Shown here piece by piece: positions 8,413-16,863 of a stretch of 64,000 nucleotides of DNA. Source of the stretch: Desulfosporosinus meridiei DSM 13257 (GTDB lineage Bacteria; Bacillota; Desulfitobacteriia; Desulfitobacteriales; Desulfitobacteriaceae); assembly GCF_000231385.2 (NCBI RefSeq), contig NC_018515.1:2004501-2068500 (forward strand), written 5' to 3'. The stretch's first letter is position 1. Each line of letters begins with the position of its first letter. Position numbers and translations under genes: made by a program. The notes beneath the pieces are model-generated. The model had not been told where the DNA came from and made no database searches. It worked only from the letters and a program-made list of their open reading frames with translations.

Positions 8413-10299
8413 ATGACAAAGCAGATTAAACACGAACAGATTGCGCATATTATCACAAAACAAAACAGCCTAGAGCAAGCAATGCTGGCGGAATTCGCAG
8501 CAGGCACTTATACCATTGCTAACCCTCTGGTTAAATTAAATCCCTATGGGGTTTGTCCTTTAACGGCTATGGTCTTATTTGAAACTCCGGTCATGACGGA
8601 AGCGACTATCGTTGTTAAAGGAAAAGAACACCCTGGAGATATTCGCCATACCTTCCCTGCCGGCACTAAGCATATCCTGCCTGTGTATGGCCTTTATGCT
8701 GATTATGAAAATACCGTTGAAATTGTCATGGCCAATGGTCAGAAAAACACAATTCATATTCAAACAGCTCCTATCCACCCCGATGTACCCTTACCAACCT
8801 CGATTAAGACAACACCTGAGTATATGGGACATAATCTGATGTTCCTGACAGCTGCTATGCGATCGATGCCTGTAGGCTATGACTATGCAGGGGATGTTCG
8901 CTGGTATTCTAATGAGAATTTTGCCTTCGATCTGAAGCGTATACCTAATGGACATATTTTAATTGGCACTGAGCGCTTGGTTAAAATGCCTTATTTTACA
9001 ACCGGACTTTACGAAATGGCCTTTAGCGGTAAGATCTTTAAAGAATACCGTACACCCAGTGGTTATCACCACGACCAATTTGTTATGGAAGATGGCAATA
9101 TCTTAGTGCTGTCCTTTGATTTTTATTCCGGGACCGTTGAAGACATGTGCTTACTCATCGATCCTAACACAGGGGAAGTCTTAAAGTCTTGGGATTACAA
9201 AAACGTCCTGCCTCAGAATGTGGCGGGATCGGGCAGCCAGGACGAGCATGACTGGTTCCATAATAATGCCGTCTGGTATGATAAGAAAACCCACAGCCTG
9301 ACGTTCTCCGGACGTCATCAGGACGCCGTGATTAACCTTGATTTTGAAACCGGAAAGTTGAATTGGATCCTTGGTGACCCAGAGGGCTGGCCTCAGGAAA
9401 TGGTTGATAAGTATTTCTTTACCCCCGTTGGCGATGGAGAGTTTGACTGGCAATATGAACAGCATGCCAGTGTTGTTTTGCCGGATGGGGATATTATGCT
9501 TTTTGACAACGGCCATTTCAGAGCAAAGAATAAGAAGAACTACTTGGCCAACAGCAAAAACTTCTCCCGTGGCGTCCGCTATCGCCTTGATACGGAGAAA
9601 ATGACCATCCAACAAATTTGGCAATACGGTAAAGAGCGGGGGGCTGAATTCTTCTCTCCTTATATCTGTAATGTCGAGTACTATAATGAAGGACATTACA
9701 TGGTTCATTCCGGAGGCATCGGCTACGAGAATGGTGAGACCTGCGAGGGAATGGCCGTAATGAAAGTCATGCAGCCGGAATTTAAGGATAGTATTACCTT
9801 CAACTCCATCACCTGTGAACTTAAAGATGATGTCCTGATGTATGAATTACAGGTACCCGCCAATTGCTATCGTGCAGAAAAGCTGCCCCTTTACTATGCT
9901 CATGAGACCGCTGAATTAGGTGCCGGAAAACTTCTCGGCAATTTAATTGAGACCGAAACTACGAAAATGAAGATCAAAGCTCAAGAAACCGGTGAATTAG
10001 TACCCGAACATTATGAGGCATCCATCATCGAGGAAGAGGACCGCCTGACCTTTAACGCCATTTTTGAAACCGGCGAAATGGCCCAATTGCTCTTAGTAGA
10101 TGAGGCGGGTGAGGTAAGACGTTATCCTATAAATACCGTCGCTCAGAATTTCCAGGCTATGTGTGTAGGTACTTTCCAAAAGGCTGATCCTCGCAATGTT
10201 GACGTATTCATCAATAAAACCGGTCTATCCGGAAACTATCAAGTTATGCTGGTTGCCGAAGAAAAACTTTACGAAACCGGCGTAACGATCTCCGCCTAG
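8413..10299 (+). CDS. Arylsulfate sulfotransferase (ASST/AssT family), long form
   Basis: The 628-residue product belongs to the bacterial arylsulfate sulfotransferase family, PAPS-independent enzymes that move a sulfuryl group from an aryl sulfate to a phenolic acceptor through a sulfo-histidine. An N-terminal beta domain (about residues 35-120) precedes the propeller. Histidines in family-typical contexts are visible: His283 in WFHNNAVW, His351 in YEQHAS and His432 in YMVHSGG, the last being the best candidate for the sulfated residue. There is no signal peptide, so the enzyme is predicted cytoplasmic, unlike the periplasmic E. coli AssT but like the Desulfitobacterium enzyme. AAAGGAG precedes the ATG. 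It is a single gene between a regulatory motif and a strong terminator. Its physiological substrate cannot be read from sequence. Confidence 0.85.
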   Translation: MTKQIKHEQIAHIITKQNSLEQAMLAEFAAGTYTIANPLVKLNPYGVCPLTAMVLFETPVMTEATIVVKGKEHPGDIRHTFPAGTKHILPVYGLYADYENTVEIVMANGQKNTIHIQTAPIHPDVPLPTSIKTTPEYMGHNLMFLTAAMRSMPVGYDYAGDVRWYSNENFAFDLKRIPNGHILIGTERLVKMPYFTTGLYEMAFSGKIFKEYRTPSGYHHDQFVMEDGNILVLSFDFYSGTVEDMCLLIDPNTGEVLKSWDYKNVLPQNVAGSGSQDEHDWFHNNAVWYDKKTHSLTFSGRHQDAVINLDFETGKLNWILGDPEGWPQEMVDKYFFTPVGDGEFDWQYEQHASVVLPDGDIMLFDNGHFRAKNKKNYLANSKNFSRGVRYRLDTEKMTIQQIWQYGKERGAEFFSPYICNVEYYNEGHYMVHSGGIGYENGETCEGMAVMKVMQPEFKDSITFNSITCELKDDVLMYELQVPANCYRAEKLPLYYAHETAELGAGKLLGNLIETETTKMKIKAQETGELVPEHYEASIIEEEDRLTFNAIFETGEMAQLLLVDEAGEVRRYPINTVAQNFQAMCVGTFQKADPRNVDVFINKTGLSGNYQVMLVAEEKLYETGVTISA

Positions 10300-10404
10300 G
10301 GTTTGGAGGGTGGCCGTTGTTGTGCGGTCAGTGCAGGGAAAGTCTTAAATCAGCTGAGTTGCCAGGATGCCTTTTGCTTGGCAGGAAAAAATCATATATT
10401 AGTG

Positions 10405-10449
10405 AAGGCAACTGTCGGCAGCTTTGACCCTGCCGGCAGTTGCCTTTTC
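10405..10449 (+). terminator. Rho-independent terminator after sulfotransferase 1
   Basis: A 17-bp stem, AAGGCAACTGTCGGCAG against CTGCCGGCAGTTGCCTT, is followed by TTTTCCC. Confidence 0.85.
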
Positions 10450-10465
10450 CCTTCTTTGTCCAATA

Positions 10466-10643
10466 TTAATGTGTCGTACCCTTCAAATTAAGTAGGGCAA
10501 CGCCGATAATAATTAACACGATACCTAAGCCGTTATAGAGATTGAGTTGTTCTTTCCAATAGAGAATGCCGATCACGGCCGTTAACGCAGTTCCTACCCC
10601 GGCCCAAATCGCGTAGGCTATACTCAAAGGAATGAGTGAATGA
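10466..10643 (-). pseudogene. Truncated SMR-family (EmrE/QacE-like) multidrug transporter
   Basis: Read on the minus strand, the frame gives the last half of a small multidrug resistance protein: PLSIAYAIWAGVGTALTAV, then GILYWKEQLN and a final hydrophobic helix ending ALLNLKGTTH before the stop. SMR proteins are about 105 residues with four helices; only the last one and a half to two helices remain here and there is no start codon. The 5' part has been lost at about 10640, where an unrelated fragment begins on the other strand. Confidence 0.75.
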
Positions 10644-10788
10644 GTCGGATTTTATCGATCCATATCCAAAGTATGGAAGACTGTATCGTGTTTGGGGAGT
10701 TATAGGTGATTTTGCAGATGTGAACTTTTTTTACTTATATGAAGATAGTGACGGATGGAAGGTTGATAAATGCGGAACAGGGCCTTAA
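10636..10788 (+). pseudogene. C-terminal fragment of an unidentified protein
   Basis: A 50-codon open stretch encodes residues such as SDFIDPYPKYGRLYRVWG and ends YEDSDGWKVDKCGTGP. Its composition looks like the C-terminus of a genuine protein, but it lacks a proper start and abuts the truncated SMR transporter. I interpret it as the other side of a deletion or recombination scar. The family is not recognised. Confidence 0.4.
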
Positions 10789-10804
10789 TAACGACTAATT
10801 CTCT

Positions 10805-11668
10805 TCATACTTTCTCAACAATGATATCCTGACAGCGGATAATCAGCTCAGGCATACCTTCCCTGCCAAACAGCATATGGGCTTCATAACCCTTTTCCCT
10901 GCGATACAGCTCCTGATAAAGCCAAGTGCTCCCTATAATAGGCTCTTCCCGCCTGATCATTTCAGCGGCGGTAAAGGTAATCCTGTTATAATCCGTGAAT
11001 CCGCCCTGCGTGTCGAGATACATGATAACATCTTGATCAACGCTAAACGCTGTTACCAAGCAATCGTGAAAAGCGAATCTTTCCCGGATGATTTGAGGGA
11101 TGTCCTCCACCTGCTGGGCCTTGGAATACTCGTTTGAAACCCGCTGTACAGTCATTCTGTTTTCTTCACTCAGGCTTTTTAATTGCTGCAGAATGTCTTT
11201 AGTGCAATAACCCAGGGAGAACACCCGCATATCGGCTATTTGCTCCAAAAGCTCGCGGGGAAGCCGGTGGGAGGTTTCTTTTCGGAATGTCTCCTGGAAA
11301 ATGGGAAATTCCTCCTGGCATTGACGCATGTCGAAGGACGGGCGGGCATCGTAATCCGCTATCAGCTGTTGGATGCGCTCTTTTTCTTCGGGCGGCATAA
11401 CGTGAACAATTTTATCTTCTTCTTTAATCCCTTCTCCGTTCATAAATTTAGCAGCCGGCACGAGGGTGCACCCGTCTTGCTTCAACATAAAACGAGGGTC
11501 AACATCGTAAACTTCGCGCCGACTTTTGATGAATTCTTGCTCTTTTCTTTTATAGAGCTCCAAATAGAGTGCTTCGTCATAAACAGCTGCGCCGTTGTGT
11601 ACGCTCATGCCAAAATGCAGCCCTGTACGCTGGCACAACTCGTACCATTCCTTTGTAAGATACTTCAT
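10805..11668 (-). CDS. DUF4085 family protein
   Basis: The 287-residue soluble protein starts MKYLTKEWYELCQRTGLHFG, the typical opening of the DUF4085 family, whose function is unknown. The ATG at 11668 is preceded by GAGGAG at optimal spacing; an in-frame ATG 24 nt further upstream has no such site. No transmembrane segment or catalytic motif is evident. The gene stands alone, convergent with the gene fragments to its left. Confidence 0.7.
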   Translation of the reverse strand: MKYLTKEWYELCQRTGLHFGMSVHNGAAVYDEALYLELYKRKEQEFIKSRREVYDVDPRFMLKQDGCTLVPAAKFMNGEGIKEEDKIVHVMPPEEKERIQQLIADYDARPSFDMRQCQEEFPIFQETFRKETSHRLPRELLEQIADMRVFSLGYCTKDILQQLKSLSEENRMTVQRVSNEYSKAQQVEDIPQIIRERFAFHDCLVTAFSVDQDVIMYLDTQGGFTDYNRITFTAAEMIRREEPIIGSTWLYQELYRREKGYEAHMLFGREGMPELIIRCQDIIVEKV

Positions 11669-12033
11669 ATGAACTCCTCTCGGCAAATACATGTGCGGCA
11701 GTTAGCCGCAATTACTTTGATAAATTCCATATTACATTTAGTTCGATGGTGTTCCAAAATATCCTTCTAAAGTCTCAATTCTACTACTGATGGATTAAGA
11801 AACTACAATTTGATTAGTCCACGCAAGGTGGCAGCACTATGGCAAGGGGAGAATCCCTGGGAATCTGGTACAGCAATCAGTGATAAAATGTGTGGACTCT
11901 TAACAATTTGCAAAGACTATTCTAGAATGTATATAAGTTGGAATTTATGAGAGGATTAACTGTAATATGCCCATATCAAAACAGAAATAGAGAAGGTACA
12001 GGCTGGGCTTGATTATTCTAGGGAGGAAAACAA
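11669..12033. other. Intergenic region with a possible decayed ORF
   Basis: No intact gene is seen. The frame 11771-11950 on the plus strand stays open for 59 codons (it includes the string SPRKVAALWQGENPWESG) but has no start codon with a ribosome binding site at its head. It may be a gene remnant or chance. GGGAGGAAAAC just before 12034 is the ribosome binding site of the pirin gene. Confidence 0.3.
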
Positions 12034-12873
12034 ATGAAAAGAAAAGTCAGTCAACAGGTTAGAGGTTATAGAACAAAGGACGGAGCCGGAGTGAGTTTGG
12101 TCAGGGTATTGGGAAACGGGACGGTTCAGGAATATGATCCGATTTTGATGCTCGATTCCTTTGACAGCACAAATCCGGAGGACTACACAGCGGGATTTCC
12201 AATGCATCCCCACAGAGGTATTGAAACAATTAGTTATGTGTACCGTGGATTTATGACTCATAAGGACAGCTTAGGAAATGAGGATACAATAGGTGATGGA
12301 GAAGTCCAATGGATGACAGCGGGTTCCGGGATTATGCATGAAGAAAAATTGCCGGCTGCCAAGCGGATGCTTGGTGTGCAGCTTTGGCTGAACCTTCCCG
12401 CTAAGAACAAAATGGCACCGCCAGCTTATCACTGTATTAAAAACTCCGAAATTGAGGAAATCAAGTTTGCTTGGGGCAAGCTTAGATTGTTGGCGGGCGA
12501 ATTTGAGGGAAGAAAAGGATATATGGGCAAATATCTTCCGCTTAACTATTACGATTTGCACCTCAACTCCAATGCAGCGATTGTTTTGAATACAGAAAGT
12601 GAGCGCTCTGTCATGGTGTTTACTCTTTTAGGGGACGCCTATATCGGAGGTGCTCTGGTAAAGGAAAAGACGGCAGTAAAGCTTACTGCTGGAGATGAGG
12701 TAGAGATCAAGGCTACAGATGAAAAAGCCCAAGTTTTATTTATAAGTTCAAAGCGACTGGCTGAACCGGTGGCTTGGGGCGGTCCTATCGTAATGAACAC
12801 AAAAGAAGAATTAAATGCAGCGTTCGCTGAATTAAGAAAAGGCACATTTATCCAAAATAAAATCTCTTACTGA
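12034..12873 (+). CDS. Pirin family protein
   Basis: The 279-residue bicupin is a pirin. The metal-binding residues are visible in the N-terminal cupin: HPHRGIET (about residues 57-64) and GSGIMHEE (about residues 97-104) supply the three His and one Glu ligands. Pirins bind Fe and include quercetinase-like enzymes and redox-responsive co-regulators; the actual role here is unknown. A GGAGG site precedes the ATG and a hairpin terminator follows, so it is monocistronic. Length is normal for the family. Confidence 0.88.
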   Translation: MKRKVSQQVRGYRTKDGAGVSLVRVLGNGTVQEYDPILMLDSFDSTNPEDYTAGFPMHPHRGIETISYVYRGFMTHKDSLGNEDTIGDGEVQWMTAGSGIMHEEKLPAAKRMLGVQLWLNLPAKNKMAPPAYHCIKNSEIEEIKFAWGKLRLLAGEFEGRKGYMGKYLPLNYYDLHLNSNAAIVLNTESERSVMVFTLLGDAYIGGALVKEKTAVKLTAGDEVEIKATDEKAQVLFISSKRLAEPVAWGGPIVMNTKEELNAAFAELRKGTFIQNKISY

Positions 12874-12887
12874 CAGTGTAATTGATA

Positions 12888-12920
12888 ACCCTGCCGGGTA
12901 AACATCCGGCAGGGTATTTA
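12888..12920 (+). terminator. Terminator after pirin
   Basis: ACCCTGCCGG (12888-12897) pairs perfectly with CCGGCAGGGT (12906-12915), followed by ATTTAAT. Confidence 0.7.
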
Positions 12921-13160
12921 ATGTACTTGCCGTTTTAACAAACACCTCTGTCCGTTTAACAACAGCGAGTAATTAGCAGAAGCCAACAAGCTTTGTTTAA
13001 TTCCATAGTATAAGCGAGAACTCTATCATAAATAGCAGACAAGTGAAAATTAAATAGGATGGCTGACTTCAATTGTAATCTGACTTATAATGGGTACAGA
13101 TACAAAAGAATTTTGCAATCAATAACACAAAAAATTCAATAGAAATGTTTGAGGTGGGCA

Positions 13161-14114
13161 ATGCGCATAGAACAGCTCCAGCATGTTATAGAAATTGACA
13201 ACAAAAAATCCATATCTAAAGCGGCTAAAACCTTCTTTATGAGCCAGCCCCAGCTCAGTCACTCGGTTAAGACACTGGAAACGGAGCTGGGTTATAAAAT
13301 TTTCCGGCGCAATAAAGAGGGTCTTATTCCTACCGCTCAAGGAAAAGAAGTTTTGAAATTAGCTCGGGAAATCATCAATAATGTGGAAGAAATGAAAACC
13401 ATCGGCAGCAGGGAAGGAGACCTGGCGGGGAATTTGAGCTTGACACTTGAACCCGCTGTTTTTAATGCCTTTGCTTCTCAACTCGTTAAACGCTTTTATA
13501 ATATGTATCACAATGCCAACCTGATGATTACCGAAGATATGCCTCTCTCAGTGATTGAGAACGTGGCAAACGGGACTTGCGCCTTGGGGGTTACCGGCTG
13601 GCCCGATGAACAGGATGAGACCAGGAAGCAGCTCCTCGATGCTCAAAATATTGCCTATCATGACGTGTTGAAGGACTATTTTGGCTTAATGGTCGGGGAC
13701 AGGCATCCTTTATCCCAAAAAGAGGTCATCACCTTAAGGGATCTTGAAGATATGACCTTTGTGGATTATAACGGCTTCACGGAAAGCTATTTAAGAATGT
13801 TTGGGATAAAACCCAAGAAGCCATCCATTATTGTTTATAACCGTGAAGTTTTAAAATCAGTCATTGCTGCCAATGAAGGAATTGCTATTTTTCCGCGTTG
13901 CTTTTCATTTAATGATATTTATTTCCAGCAGGGATTAATTAAAATACGAGGGATAGAAAAGGTTACGGACCAGGTAAAAATGACCATGTATCTCCTCTAT
14001 TACCGGGCCGGCCACTTATCCCCTTTAACCAAGCAGCTGATTAGAATGATTATTGAGATAACTCGAGAAAATATACTAAGGAGCCTGGCCTATCATGCGC
14101 ATAGAACAGTTTAA
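13161..14114 (+). CDS. LysR-type transcriptional regulator 1
   Basis: A 317-residue LysR-family regulator. Residues 1-60 form the winged helix-turn-helix (MRIEQLQHVIEIDNKKSISK, then KTFFMSQPQLSHSVKTLE). Residues from about 90 on form the periplasmic-binding-like effector domain. ATG 13161 has GAGGTG 5 nt upstream and matches the start of its neighbour. A TATAAT-like box (TTATAATGG) lies about 70 nt upstream. It overlaps the second LysR gene by 20 nt, so the two are co-translated. The neighbourhood suggests it controls the sulfotransferase/permease genes, which carry LysR-like sites; this is inference. Confidence 0.88.
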   Translation: MRIEQLQHVIEIDNKKSISKAAKTFFMSQPQLSHSVKTLETELGYKIFRRNKEGLIPTAQGKEVLKLAREIINNVEEMKTIGSREGDLAGNLSLTLEPAVFNAFASQLVKRFYNMYHNANLMITEDMPLSVIENVANGTCALGVTGWPDEQDETRKQLLDAQNIAYHDVLKDYFGLMVGDRHPLSQKEVITLRDLEDMTFVDYNGFTESYLRMFGIKPKKPSIIVYNREVLKSVIAANEGIAIFPRCFSFNDIYFQQGLIKIRGIEKVTDQVKMTMYLLYYRAGHLSPLTKQLIRMIIEITRENILRSLAYHAHRTV

Positions 14115-15018
14115 ACAAATTGTTAAGATTCAGGAGCAGCAATCCATCTCCAAAGCGGCCAGCGACCTGTTTATCAGCCAGCCTTCCTTAAGTATATCTG
14201 TCAATAACCTGGAAGAGGAACTGGGTCTGAAAATATTTGAACGAAGCAAAGCTGGAGTTGCCGCCACGGAACAAGGGAAAGAGATATTAAAGCTGGCAGA
14301 AAATATTCTCAACTTAAGTGACAAGATCATTGGAATCATGGAGGAGACTAATGTCTCTATCAGGAATCTGCAGATGGCACTACCGGCTGCCTTTGCCAAT
14401 GTTATAGTGCCGGGACTCCTCAGGCAGTTCCGAGAACTCTACCCTAATGTAAACCTGCATATTCATGAGACGACTTATTATGAAATAGTCGATTTGATGG
14501 ATAAAGGCATCTATTCCATAGGCATCGTCAGCTTCGGGAATGGTATGGAATACAATTTCTTTAACCAGCTCAAGGAGAAAAACATTGCCTGGGAAAAGGT
14601 TCCCGGTGGAGAGCATTTAAAACTTTCCCTTTTTATCAGCAGCAATAATCCTTTGGCTGAGCGGGAATGGGTCAGTGCTGCTGAGCTGAAGAACATACGG
14701 ATGATTTCTTACAAAGAAAACTACGCCAGGATGTCCAAAGACCTGGAACGTTCACTCTACAAACCGGTAGTCGTCAGAGATATTGAACTGTTAAAGAAAC
14801 TGATCAGCGATGACTTTGGTTTTTCGATTTTTCCGGAGACCCTGGCAGTTAATGATCTCTACGTAAAAAGCGGGAGAATCAAGGTTATTCCTATTAAAGG
14901 CATAGAGTTAAACGAACAAGCCAATATTTATATCCTCTACTCCAACAGGGAATCCTTATCCTTTATCGAACGGGAATTAATGGCAATTGTCAAAGAGTTG
15001 ATTGCAGATCAGTTGTAA
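14095..15018 (+). CDS. LysR-type transcriptional regulator 2
   Basis: A 307-residue LysR protein whose first 60 residues (MRIEQFKQIVKIQEQQSISK) closely resemble those of the gene just upstream, pointing to a tandem duplication followed by divergence of the effector domain. Its ATG lies inside the end of the first gene. The pair may form hetero-oligomers or sense different ligands. A terminator follows immediately, and a copy of the shared regulatory motif overlaps that terminator. Confidence 0.88.
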   Translation: MRIEQFKQIVKIQEQQSISKAASDLFISQPSLSISVNNLEEELGLKIFERSKAGVAATEQGKEILKLAENILNLSDKIIGIMEETNVSIRNLQMALPAAFANVIVPGLLRQFRELYPNVNLHIHETTYYEIVDLMDKGIYSIGIVSFGNGMEYNFFNQLKEKNIAWEKVPGGEHLKLSLFISSNNPLAEREWVSAAELKNIRMISYKENYARMSKDLERSLYKPVVVRDIELLKKLISDDFGFSIFPETLAVNDLYVKSGRIKVIPIKGIELNEQANIYILYSNRESLSFIERELMAIVKELIADQL

Positions 15019-15045
15019 CTAATCTTTGAGCTTATCTTATGTCTA

Positions 15046-15086
15046 AATATACTCCCAGGATGAATACCTGGAAGTATATTTTTTTT
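15046..15086 (+). terminator. Terminator after the LysR pair
   Basis: AATATACTCCCAGG (15046-15059) pairs with CCTGGAAGTATATT (15067-15080) with one mismatch and runs into a T-tract. Confidence 0.8.
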
Positions 15087-15116
15087 GACATATTAACTAT
15101 AAGAAAACCTATATTA
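15074..15116 (+). promoter_or_regulatory. Shared regulatory/promoter motif, copy 2 (permease operon)
   Basis: The core CATATTAACTATAAG followed by AAAACCTATATTA matches the copies at 8239 and 18458. Here a TTGACA (15085-15090) is present, 19 nt from TATATT (15110-15115). This is a suboptimal spacing that could explain a need for activation. The site is about 185 nt upstream of the permease ATG. Confidence 0.6.
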
Positions 15117-15299
15117 TTCAATTTACTCATTTTAATCTACAATAAAAAATGATAAAGCTAACTATTAGTTTTGCTTATCGTTTTTGCGCAATTGTGCACA
15201 ATCATGATTGGAAGTCACTAAATTGCAAGTTAAAGCAAAGGAAGGAAGGTCATCAGGCTAAATCACTCAGGTAAAATTAAATAGCTGGAGGGTTTTGAC

Positions 15300-16745
15300 A
15301 TGGCAGAAGAATTGGATGGCAACAAAGAATTACTCAAAGTCTTTGGATATCTTGTAATTGTTGGCTTAGGCTGGATTTTACCTGCTCCGGAACCAATTAC
15401 TCCCATAGGAGTTAAAGTGTTTTTTGTTTTTCTGGCAGTGGTTTACGGCTGGACGGTAACCGGCCAGGTCTGGCCCAGCTTGCTGAGCTGTATAATGTTC
15501 CCGCTGACGGGTGTGGTTACAATGAAGGAATTTATCGCCATGGGCTGGGGCTCGGATGCTTTCTATTTCATGGTACTGGCCTTTGTTTTAATCAAGTTTC
15601 TGGAACAAGTGGGGGTAAGCCAATTCCTGGCTGCCTGGCTGATGAGCCGCAAGTTTATCCAGGGACATCCCTGGCGCTTGATTTTCATGATTATGCTGAC
15701 AGCTTATGTTATATGCAGTTTAGTTAACATCTTTATTGGCATTTTCTTAGTTTGGGAAATTGTCTACAACATTACCAAGATTGTTAAGCTAAAACCTATG
15801 GATAAATTCCCAACCTTGATGGTCTTTGGGGTCGCTATGATGGGAGCTCTCAGCCTTTCGGCCATGCCCTGGGGCAGCAATGCCATTGTCAACTTGGCAG
15901 TTTACGCCAATTTGGCGGGCGAACCCGGCAACATGATCCGCTATATTATTTATACAGTACCGGTGGGTATCCTATCGATATTTGCTTATCTTGTCCTCTG
16001 TAAATATGTTTTCGGGCTGGATATAACTCCTCTCAAAGAAATAACCGGGGCCATGATTGACCCAAAAGATCTGGACATGACCAAGTCGAAAAAAATAGCC
16101 TTTCTCGCTCTAAGTGTCTTTATTGCTCTCTTACTTATCCCAAGTTTATTGCCTAAAGCCACGCTCATCTATCAGGTGCTCAATAATCTGGGGGTAGTCG
16201 GAGTTATTGTCTTCGTCTTTGCCGCTCTGTCCCTGATCAAGGTTGACGGTGAGAATATATTTGATTTTGCTGCTCTCGCCAGGGGGGGAGTACCCTGGAA
16301 CATGGTGGTTATGACTGTGATTATTTTAGCCATCGGTGGTTGTTTAATGAACCCGGCTACGGGGATCAACGCTTATCTTCAGCAGAATCTGACCCCGCTG
16401 CTCACCAGTTTGTCCCCCTTTGTGTTCGTTATTGCTATCACAATAATCACCTTTGTCCTGACCAACTTCATGATTAACATGGTGGTTGTGGCGCTGCTTT
16501 TGCCCGTAGTGATCAATATGTCCTCAGTGCTGGGCATCCATCCGGAACAAATCTCTTACCTGATTATGGTGGTTAGTACTAATGCCATCTTAACCCCTGT
16601 CGCCTCAGCCGCTTCGGTGATCTTGTTCCCGAATACTAAGTGGATCCGAACCAAGGATATTTATCAGTACGGTGTGATCACGGCTATGGTCATCACAGTC
16701 ATCGCCTTTGCCGTCAGCTACCTCTTCATGGGTATCTTCTATTAA
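15300..16745 (+). CDS. DASS/SLC13-type anion permease (about 12 TM)
   Basis: The 481-residue integral membrane protein has about 12 hydrophobic helices and the layout of the DASS (divalent anion:sodium symporter, SLC13/CitT-like) family. MPWGSNAIVNLA (near residue 187) is a candidate first SNT-type substrate loop, and the C-terminal NAILTPVASAASV (about residues 426-438) is a candidate second one. Such carriers move dicarboxylates, sulfate or other organic anions. It lies 118 nt upstream of a second ASST-family gene and behind a copy of the shared motif, so uptake of an aryl sulfate or other anion is a reasonable guess. The exact substrate is unknown. Confidence 0.75.
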   Translation: MAEELDGNKELLKVFGYLVIVGLGWILPAPEPITPIGVKVFFVFLAVVYGWTVTGQVWPSLLSCIMFPLTGVVTMKEFIAMGWGSDAFYFMVLAFVLIKFLEQVGVSQFLAAWLMSRKFIQGHPWRLIFMIMLTAYVICSLVNIFIGIFLVWEIVYNITKIVKLKPMDKFPTLMVFGVAMMGALSLSAMPWGSNAIVNLAVYANLAGEPGNMIRYIIYTVPVGILSIFAYLVLCKYVFGLDITPLKEITGAMIDPKDLDMTKSKKIAFLALSVFIALLLIPSLLPKATLIYQVLNNLGVVGVIVFVFAALSLIKVDGENIFDFAALARGGVPWNMVVMTVIILAIGGCLMNPATGINAYLQQNLTPLLTSLSPFVFVIAITIITFVLTNFMINMVVVALLLPVVINMSSVLGIHPEQISYLIMVVSTNAILTPVASAASVILFPNTKWIRTKDIYQYGVITAMVITVIAFAVSYLFMGIFY

Positions 16746-16863
16746 ACGATGCAATTCTGAAGCAGAAACTTGCTCATTATTCTCGATTAGGTGAAAGAAT
16801 TCCCTTTCTCATAATCAGGAGATGAAGTTTAGTTAAAAATTAATTTTAAGGGAGGTTTTTTCA

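Noticed and set aside
9181-9708. 175-codon minus-strand ORF inside sulfotransferase 1
   Set aside because: It is antisense to a clear ASST gene, has no ribosome binding site and no recognisable domain.
10303-10491. 62-codon ORF after sulfotransferase 1
   Set aside because: It runs through the terminator hairpin and has no family-like composition.
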